Source of the DNA: Kingdonia uniflora
Lineage: Eukaryota; Streptophyta; Magnoliopsida; Ranunculales; Circaeasteraceae
Length of the DNA: 64,000 bases
Direction: 5' to 3'
Assembly (NCBI GenBank): GCA_014058105.1
Contig: JACGCM010002460.1
Coordinates: 372,001-436,000 of the forward strand
The position numbers were made by a program, and so were the translations under genes. This document shows positions 57,115 through 64,000 of this stretch, piece after piece. The notes below the pieces were generated by a model. It worked only from the letters and a program-made list of their open reading frames with translations, was not told where the DNA came from and did not search any database. Each line of letters begins with the position of its first letter. Positions within the stretch are counted from its first letter, which is position 1.

Positions 57115-58440
57115 TTCTCGTATTTAACCCTGTGGAAAAATAAGAGTGTCTGTTTTGTTTTGCTATCTCTGATTCAAATAGATAACTATGAGTCAGAGCT
57201 GAATAACTATAGCTCTTCGCCCAACTATTAACTTGTCCCTCCGTCTAAAGGATGAACTCTTGCTTGCTGTTTGAGTCTGCTAGTTACAGTTATGCCTGGT
57301 TAGAGTTATGCCTCAAGGAAAAGAGAAGGGTGCAAGTCCATTTTCCAAGAGCTTGTTTGGGTGCCAATACTGTCATGCATGTTATATATAGTTGGGTGGT
57401 AATTAGATATCCATGATCAAGCCGAATAACAATATTATCCCCCTTAGAGATCCTGGCGATTTTCAAGCCCTTTCAACGATGTAAATTCCATCTGGACTGC
57501 GGCACATATATAGAAGAGTACAGAAACATATTACTGGCGTTGGTTCAGGACACCATGGTTCGGAGTTACTGGAATCCATTGTTAGTTTAACTGGATTTCA
57601 TTTGTTGGTTTTACTCTTCAGCTGTAAGTTCAGTCGTCAAAGAATTATTCTAGCTGAAAAGAGTTTTGAGAGAATAATGTGATCCTCAGTTTCCCAACGG
57701 CATTAGTTTTCTGGCAGGATTTGCGGAGTGAGTTATGTCAGAAACAATAACCAAATGCACCATGGTTCTATCTTTTACTTAAGTCCATATTAGACTTAAG
57801 TCCCGCTGTTTAGCAAAGAAAAGCGATCTTAGTCCTCGATTTGCAGTTTGACCCAGGTCCTTTGAAATACGGATATTAAACTTACGAATCTTGAAATATA
57901 ACTGCAGATATATAAGGATTATAAGGAACATGAAGACTGAAATAAATTACAATTGTATGTCCTTTAAAATATGACTTAGACTGTCAATGAATTACAAATA
58001 CTTCTCAAGCCTCAGTCTTGTTTTTTATATGCAACTTTTCACATCCTTTGCTGATCACATCCATTGATCTACTTAACATCAGATGGAAACTTCCTAGTAC
58101 GTGACTACGCATGGCAAATGTATTGACACACCGCAATTCGTACTGCTTCAATGCTTCAATGTTTCAATTTGTAATTCAGATTTACAAAAGCTTTAGCTTA
58201 ATCCGTTACATTTTCTCAAATTAAATCCTTCGCATAACAAAAATACCTTTGATCTCAATACTTTAGGAATCTCAGGTTGCACGAAATATACATATCAGAT
58301 GTAAATCTTTCTAGTTTTCTGTTCGTTTTTGTACAACTTGTTTAGAAGGAACTCAGCATGAATACATATCCCCATGAAATACAACAAATAATTTGGCATG
58401 CTCGCCTGCATACTATAATCTGTCTTGCCAATCCTAATAA
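57115..58440. other. Intergenic DNA
   Basis: No gene or repeat recognised on either strand. Confidence 0.45.
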
Positions 58441-58479
58441 GCATCAAAAATCAAGCATATTAGGGGGAAAATCAAACAC

Positions 58480-58536
58480 AATCTTAGTCCTTGTACTCCA
58501 TCTTTTCTTAATAAATGCTTACCTTTTGCCAAAAAA
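58480..58536 (+). mobile_element. 3' end of a LINE
   Basis: AATAAATGCTTACCTTTTGC then CAAAAAA matches the 3' end of the full-length LINE in AGM intron 5 (AATAAATTTGCTTACCTTTTGC plus A tail, near 32150). It is presumably an extremely 5'-truncated insertion. Its left limit is not clear. Confidence 0.55.
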
Positions 58537-58539
58537 TGT

Positions 58540-58596
58540 GATCGATGAAAGGTAGACACTGTCTAGAGTGTAGACAGTGTCTACCTTTCATCGATC
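58540..58596. repeat. Perfect 25-bp palindrome with 7-base loop
   Basis: The left arm 58540-58564 starts GATCGATGAAAGGTAGACAC and the right arm 58572-58596 is its exact complement. The loop is AGAGTGT. It directly follows the LINE tail. Confidence 0.97.
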
Positions 58597-58880
58597 GAGA
58601 CTATTGTTACTTGTGTCTAGAGGTAGACACTCTAGACAGTGTCTACCTCCGACATGTGTAGAAATTTAAGAAGGAAGTTCGAGGGAGGGAAAGAAAAATT
58701 TGATGACATAATTTTTAAGTGGAATCCAACGGTCGAGACTATTGTTACCTGTGGAGATTTTTACCTATGTCAAGGGTCGAGATTAAATTACATGGGTGGA
58801 AAACAACCATAATTTGGAGGTTTTCAAACGTTCGATGACATAATTTTTAAGCGGAATCCAACGGTGGAGACTTAATATTA
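58594..58880. repeat. Short direct repeats
   Basis: TCGAGACTATTGTTAC recurs at 58594 and about 58733. GATGACATAATTTTTAAG and GGAATCCAACGGT recur at about 58702 and 58835. They are non-coding and probably part of one small composite repeat including the palindromes. Confidence 0.75.
58619..58650. repeat. Second palindrome of the same family
   Basis: GAGGTAGACACT, CTAGAC, AGTGTCTACCTC: 12-bp perfect arms around a 6-base loop. It uses the same GGTAGACACT core as the palindrome 60 bp upstream. Confidence 0.92.
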
Positions 58881-59011
58881 GACAAATCAAATGATCTGAG
58901 CCATTAATTTCTTCCTTGACACTCGAGAAATGGGAAACGAAGGGTCCGGATTAAATTATTTAGGATCACCTGTATCTTTAGTAGTATAGATTATTAGAGT
59001 ACATTAATATA

Positions 59012-59150
59012 TGGGCCTATACATCGGCCCATGGAGGCCCAAGCTTTACCACTCCCCCGGCCCAAATAACACAAAAGCAAAAGAGCTTTTAAAGGTTCCA
59101 CCATTAGAGAGTGAAACCAGAGAGAGAGAGAGAAGAATGAGGGGAACGAA
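59012..59150 (+). promoter_or_regulatory. Candidate promoter: cluster of site-II-like GGCCCA elements and GA repeat
   Basis: Four TGGGCC/GGCCCA words (59012, 59026, 59036, 59059) lie within 53 bp, followed by AGAGAGAGAGAGAG (59118-59131) and an ATG at 59138. Clustered GGCCCA motifs are typical of plant promoters of growth-related genes. No convincing coding exon follows. It could drive the DRM-like 5' exons at 61587 or be the remains of another gene. Confidence 0.35.
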
Positions 59151-59755
59151 ATGCTAAAATGCAAGGACAGGACGATAGTAATGGTGGATGCATGTGAAGG
59201 ACTTGCTTCCTCTTCTTAGAAAGCGGTCTTTGGGTACTAAAAATCAGAGAAATCAAGTAAGATTTGACCTCCATAAGTTAATTTTATCGTTTTGTTATGA
59301 AACTCTTCCCCCACTATTTATTAATGGTGGCCTTAGACTGTTAGTTGAGTTTTAGGGATGTTTAGGGAGATGAAGTTTAGTTTTGTAAGTTTAAAATGGG
59401 AACAAATGTATGAATATGGGGTTTTAGTGTTAGGGAGAAATTGTTGCGGATATGATTCAAATTTGAAAATGGAGAGTTGGGGTTGTTTTGCTGTTGGAGG
59501 AAACAAATGGGTTTTCATGAATTTTGAAAATGTTGTGTTGTGGTATATTGGGTGTTAGAAGAACTTCAAATAAGTGAAGGTCTTAAGGTGGGCTGGTCCA
59601 AACACAGAGTAGTAACGGTGAGGTTCTAGCGGAGAGTTGTATTTACAGCTTATTAACAAACCTGATCAGTGATTTAATACGACAAATTACAAATTGATGT
59701 TTGAGTCAAAACAAGAAATAAGTGATAAAATGAACTTGCGGCGGGCCTGTCTGTG

Positions 59756-60189
59756 CAGGGACAGATTTAGGGGGTGCGGGGGGGGCGGTCGCCCCCCAAA
59801 GAATTTTGTTAAAAAATACCTATATATAGGTATATAAATGATTTTTTTTTAAATATGTATAATATTTTTTTGTTCTAATGACAACAAGGAAGGTTAGCTC
59901 AACTGGTAAAGTGAGGAGCTCCTAATCCAAGAGTCTAAGGTTCAATTCTTGATGTCATCAAATAAGAATTTTATTTTGATAATTTTTTCACGCTTTACCT
60001 TAAGCTGATCATGTCATTGCCGTAAAAAAACTTTGATTTTTTTGATGAGAGGAGAAGTGAATCCGTATAATTTGTTAGTCAAATATAATACTATATTTGA
60101 TTAATTTTTAAGCTTAAAATACCGTTAAATGGCCAAAAAATTTTTTTGGGGGCTCCGCCCCCAAACATAAAATCCTAGCTCTGCCCCTG
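59756..60189. mobile_element. hAT-like MITE carrying a tRNA-like segment
   Basis: The left end is CAGGGACAGATTTAGG (59756) and the right end in reverse complement is CAGGGGCAGAGCTAGG (60189). The flanks are TGTCTGTG and TGTCTGTA, an 8-bp duplication with one change. Near both ends are GGGGGCGGTCGCCCCCC and GGGGGCTCCGCCCCC, each self-complementary. No transposase. The 434-bp length fits a MITE. Confidence 0.87.
59886..59962 (+). other. tRNA-like (pol III promoter) segment inside the MITE
   Basis: The A box TAGCTCAACTGG fits the TRGCNNARYNGG consensus exactly. The B box GGTTCAATTC, at normal spacing, fits GGTTCRANYC. A CCT could sit in the anticodon position, but the acceptor and anticodon stems do not pair properly. 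It is a tRNA-derived relic or SINE head, not a working tRNA gene. Confidence 0.6.
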
Positions 60190-60399
60190 TGTCTGTAAAT
60201 GAGCTCGTCTGTACCTGTGACCGTTTAGGATGCTCGCAAGAAACTTTCTGCACATCACAGGTAAATACTAAAATAACTCAACAAGCTCAAACTGCCTCAT
60301 CCTTGTAAGAGTTCTGCAATTTCAACAAGGTCCTGCCTGTACATGAATTAGATTCATAGGTAGGTCTCCCCAAAGTCTCAGGGATTTCTACTTGATGCA

Positions 60400-60860
60400 G
60401 TCGTGGCCGGGGATTATACCAAGTCAATTAGAGTCATAGATTTGGGACGAGTGTTGGAATGAAGGCACGAAAGGTGACATCATATTAGTGGGTCTACTGT
60501 CTCTTAATATTGGACCTAAGGGATGATAGTCAGCCAGACGTGGTAGCACCCTTGGGGGGCTCCTTAGTTGCAGTTGTACAACTATCATTGGTTATGTATT
60601 CATATGACTTTAATTAGTAGTGGATATAGTAGTTTCATTAGTTCGGTCGGAGTGTGGTCCTATTTTACCCAGGGAGTGTTAAGTGTTAGCTGATTAGCAA
60701 TTAAACATTTCATCCACTAAAAATGAATCAAGAAAGTGAACCTTATGGACCTTACGCCCAATAAGATCTTAAGCGATGTGGACTAAACCACGAGTAGAAC
60801 CATCACCGCACTTGGGTTAGAAGCCTTTCCAGTGCACCCACTTCGAGCAGGGTGTCACAA
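60400..60860 (-). repeat. Minus-strand copy of the TGTGACACCC LTR-like family
   Basis: Read on the minus strand from 60858 it begins TTGTGACACCCTGCTCGAAG and continues with GGCTTCTAACCCAAGTGCGG and TAAGATCTTATTGGGC. These match in order the start of the LTR-like units at 45.9-46.2 kb. No coding sequence attached. Confidence 0.65.
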
Positions 60861-60867
60861 TAACTTT

Positions 60868-61370
60868 ATATCCCTTATAGTAATGTTGTGGGGACTGTCC
60901 CCACAGTATTACTGTAAAGAGGTTATTACTATATAAAAAGTGGGCCTAAATACTTGATTATTGAAGAAAATATATAGTACATATATCCTATTAGGAGATA
61001 AAAAAGATTTGTCTATAGATTTGACCAGCTCATTCGTTCAAAGTACTATAGATAAGTATTTTTTGGAAGTCTATAAATGAACACTAAGGTGTAATATATT
61101 GCGTTATGGTCTCTGTAATTTCACTCTTTTATCGACCTGATGAGACAAGTGAGCTCAACCTCCATTTGAAATTAACCTACTGGACCTCTTGCAAGATCGC
61201 CCCAAGACCAAATGCAACCCTTCCCTTACTCAATCGATTCGAGGGGTTGTTATTATTATATCCTTTCGTACCAAGTTGGGACCAAAACTTTTTTATTATT
61301 ATAGAGGGTTATTACTATATAGGGGATTACTGTAGAGGGGTTATTGTATACAAGATCTAGTAGTCTGCAA
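60868..61370. repeat. Repeat with hairpin and TTACTATA words
   Basis: The 16-bp arms AGTAATGTTGTGGGGA (60879-60894) and TCCCCACAGTATTACT (60898-60913) pair with two mismatches around a 3-base loop. The right end (61306-61350) has GGTTATTACTATATAGGGG and GGATTACTGTAGAGGGG, partly complementary to the left end, so the whole may be a MITE. Termini not resolved. Confidence 0.45.
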
Positions 61371-61586
61371 TTTGAAGAAGTTACTGTTTATAGAGGATGA
61401 TCAGCAATAATTTCTTGTTGATTTACTAGCTTGAGCGATTTGCTTATGTTCAATGTTTGTGTTTCTTTAAAATAGTTTATTTCTTTCAAGTTTCTAGCAC
61501 AAACTCCTTACCGGATACTCATTTTGTTTTATTTTTATGAAACTGTTTGTGAGTTTTCAGTTAGAAGGAGTTTCAGGATTTGAGAA

Positions 61587-61742
61587 ATGGTGAGTGTTAT
61601 TTTTGGTTTTCCCAAATTTTATTATAAATACCAAGAATCCTTTATATAATGTATTTTGTTTGGAAGTATGTAGGGGGAATTGTATGACAGCAAGTCATTA
61701 GACAGTTGGGACAATGGGTTTGCACTCACGGGCAATGACGAG
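61587..61742 (+). CDS. 5' end of a second DRM-like gene (partial, continues off the right edge)
   Basis: An isolated ATG exon (61587-61589, ATG|GTGAGT) and a second exon (61674-61742, 23 codons, GELYDSKSLDSWDNG...) repeat the structure of the DRM gene at 41484. Features shared: ATG alone, phase-0 intron of about 90 bp, and a second exon starting G-E and rich in D/S with a conserved DSWDNG / DSWNGG. Similar sequence also precedes the ATG and follows in the next intron (62741-62880 versus 42301-42440). No UBA or catalytic exon occurs before 64000, so it may be a gene or a 5' fragment. Confidence 0.65.
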
Positions 61743-64000
61743 GTGAGCTTTATTTCACAAGTTCTATATTACTCAAATCTTCCTTTTTATTTTTATTTTT
61801 CTTTAATTTACATGTTTTACATAGGATTTGTATAAGCTCGTAATGTGAATCGACTTGAAAAAGGAACTGATTGTCTGAGAGGATAAATCGCTCACATTTG
61901 ATCGACATGGAATGATACTAAAACATGTTGCTGAATATCTTTGTTTACAACAGTTAACTACAATCTCCCAATTGATGCTCAACTTTTATATTGAATAATA
62001 TGGTACTCTAACTTCAAATTAACTAAATATCGTAAATGAACTTGCAAGACCCTAGACGCAAAATACAATGAGCTATTGAAAAATGACAACTAACTTTGTG
62101 TTCCACTACAAGATGGTTAGTTTGAACTTTGAAGATTGCTAAAATATACGAAAGGGAAGTTTGATTATATTGCAAATCCTTTACTGGAGTATTGGGAATT
62201 CAAAGATGCAAATCAAATCCTCTAAGTAACATCGCAACTAGGTTGACACATTACAGTGGGTAATTCATCTGCTTAAGGCTTCTAAGTACAGTTCCTACAT
62301 TGAGTCATGCCTAGTCTTTTCAACAGTGATTAGGAACTCTGCCTACCTATTATGAACTAAAAATTGCTCTTCCTTTAGTGTGCAAGCATGCTTAGCAAGT
62401 TTTGAAAAGCCGGAGGAGGAGGTGAAGGAGGTAAGTGCATTGTGAGGCGGAAGGTGGTGCGAGGCATAAGCCCCACTCTTCTTCATAAAAAACTAACATT
62501 TTTTGTGACGTTTTGTAAGAAATGAAAACTATAGGGTATTTTGTAGAGATTGCTATTAAACCCGATATTTTTAAGAGAAAGTAAGATATAAAGGAGTAAA
62601 AATCGATTTTGAGATTTAAGTCTCAGTAATTAGTGAACCTCAACACGAAAATCTTCATGAGGTAATGAGACTCGGAGGTGTAAGACTCAGTGCCTTTTAT
62701 AAACTATGATATTTGCTAGAAAATTCACTTGTCTAAAAGGAAAATTTTCAGAGTGCTATAGAAGTGACGTAAACCTTCAACAATCCCAATCCTGCCCATC
62801 TTATGCACATCGTCTTGAAAGAATCAGAGTTTCTGGATTCGAGTTCAGCCAAACTAATGTTATACCATTTGTGAAATACAAAATGGATAGCTCTGTGATG
62901 GCTTTGCTTTCTTCTGCAATATAGTTAGTAACAACCACCAAGCCTCTTCAAGGTACAAGCTACACTATTTCCTAAGTTGTATCCCGAAAAAAAATCTACC
63001 AGTCCATCCCTACCATATTTATTTCTTATAAAACCATTTCAACAAACTCTGATAATTTGCTCAGTTTCAATCTTAAGTGCATTCCATTATTGAAGTGCCT
63101 TGCAAAATCTCATTTTACCTTATTTATCTATATATACTATAAGAATTTGACCTGCTGAACAATGAAAGCACTAACGAGTTACGGATGACTATCCCAATTT
63201 TACTTCTCCAAAATTTCTCCTTAACATTAGCATAATGCCATTCTTTAAAAGGCCAACAAATATCACAGAAAAACACTACTCTTTTGGTGAGATATTTCAA
63301 ACTACTCACTGTTTGTTGTATCATTGCGTGGGGTTCACATATTCTAACTACTTTAATTCATTCATAAAAAAATCTTAAAAAAAAATCATTCATGAAATGT
63401 CTCCTTCATAATAGCATAGTTCCATTTCTTGAAAAGCTATAGGTCTGATTTTGGAAAAGTTAAGAGTCTTTGGTAAGAACGTTTACATCACCCACTGATA
63501 GCATACATTGGTCCATTCTGCTATATATTACATGAGGTTTACAAATTAAAACAGTGTATCCTTACGCACAACCTACATCAAATCTAATATTTTACTTCAA
63601 ACAACACAAGTGTAGCTTGGTGACTCTCGCATTTTTATACAAAAACATTGAATTGTTATTGTAAGATATTCATGATTAGCAATGCAAAGTCAATAAAAAG
63701 TTTAATATGGAACGGCATAATTGAATTAGCATGGCAACTGTTTTCATCTGTATATCAATATACTTTACAAACTTATTACTTTCGATGCATAAGTAACACA
63801 TTTAAGAAGAAACCATTATCTAATAATATGTCACGTGTATCACAGGCAAAGCATGTTCACACAAACTATTGTATATTGATTACTAAAATACATTAATGGA
63901 TCTATGAGCCGCTCTTAAAGCATAACAGTGCCTTTCAAATAATGCGCCGACATTATTCTGCTCTTTGAGAAATGAAAGTACAAAACGTCCAACAACATTC
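61743..64000. other. Presumed first long intron of the DRM-like paralogue
   Basis: AT-rich, without recognisable exons. The block 62741-62880 is clearly homologous to 42301-42440 in the corresponding intron of the first DRM gene. It is open for about 70 codons here but stopped in the other copy. The remainder, including 62900-64000, shows no feature I can name. Confidence 0.5.

Noticed and set aside
59886..59962. Functional tRNA gene
   Set aside because: A and B boxes are good, but acceptor and anticodon stems fail to pair, and it lies inside a MITE.
1..64000. CRISPR arrays, operons, plastid or mitochondrial DNA inserts, viral integrations
   Set aside because: No regularly spaced repeats, no prokaryotic gene clusters and no recognisable organelle or pararetrovirus genes. 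The only viral-like enzymes are those of LINE and Gypsy retroelements.

Overview
This window is nuclear DNA of a flowering plant, most likely a eudicot; I cannot name the species. The evidence is AT-rich sequence, short exons with GT-AG introns, L1-type plant LINEs with RNase H domains, hAT-like MITEs, LTR fragments, a nuclear tRNA-Ala and a plant-specific DRM-type DNA methyltransferase. Nearly all coding DNA lies on the + strand. Most of the rest is decayed transposons and local duplications.

Left part (1-16 kb): a possible 5' leader of a minus-strand gene running off the left edge (about 913-1320); a LINE scrap (1.6-2.0 kb); a ruined minus-strand Ty3/Gypsy polyprotein (2.1-4.0 kb); two exons of the plastid isoprenoid enzyme ISPD/MCT with no other exons (4167-4710); a dead copy of exons 1-2 of phosphoacetylglucosamine mutase with flanking intron and LINE DNA (5.8-9.6 kb), itself interrupted by a solo LTR; a 5'-truncated LINE (11.3-12.45 kb); tRNA-Ala(TGC) on the minus strand; and a 0.9 kb hAT-like element.

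Centre (16153-39859): a complete nine-exon gene for phosphoacetylglucosamine mutase (AGM/PGM3/DRT101-like), 560 codons, every splice junction in phase. Intron 2 (5.4 kb) holds minus-strand LINE DNA. Intron 5 (12.3 kb) holds two further broken copies of the gene's own exons 1-2 arranged head to head, a nearly full-length degenerate LINE and a second LINE remnant split by a SINE. The head-to-head copies would be transcribed within the pre-mRNA and could fold into a hairpin matching exons 1-2.

Right part (40-64 kb): a DRM-type de novo cytosine methyltransferase gene, with a start exon at 41484, an acidic second exon, and an intact UBA plus circularly permuted catalytic domain from 52124 to 56022. 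The first UBA region (about 49.56-49.80 kb) looks frame-damaged. Its long introns hold a LINE, a SINE and tandem LTR-like DNA. A paralogous start exon and second exon recur at 61587-61742, so a second DRM-like gene or fragment begins there and runs off the right edge. Between the two lie three notable elements: a hAT-like MITE at 56.5 kb, palindromes beside a LINE tail at 58.54 kb, and a hAT-like MITE carrying a tRNA-like segment at 59.76 kb.

The two main genes have unrelated jobs: UDP-GlcNAc supply, and RNA-directed DNA methylation. I see no operon-like logic. What connects the window is repeated duplication of gene 5' ends and nested transposon insertion. Shared and empty sites among the duplicates allow several insertions to be ordered in time.
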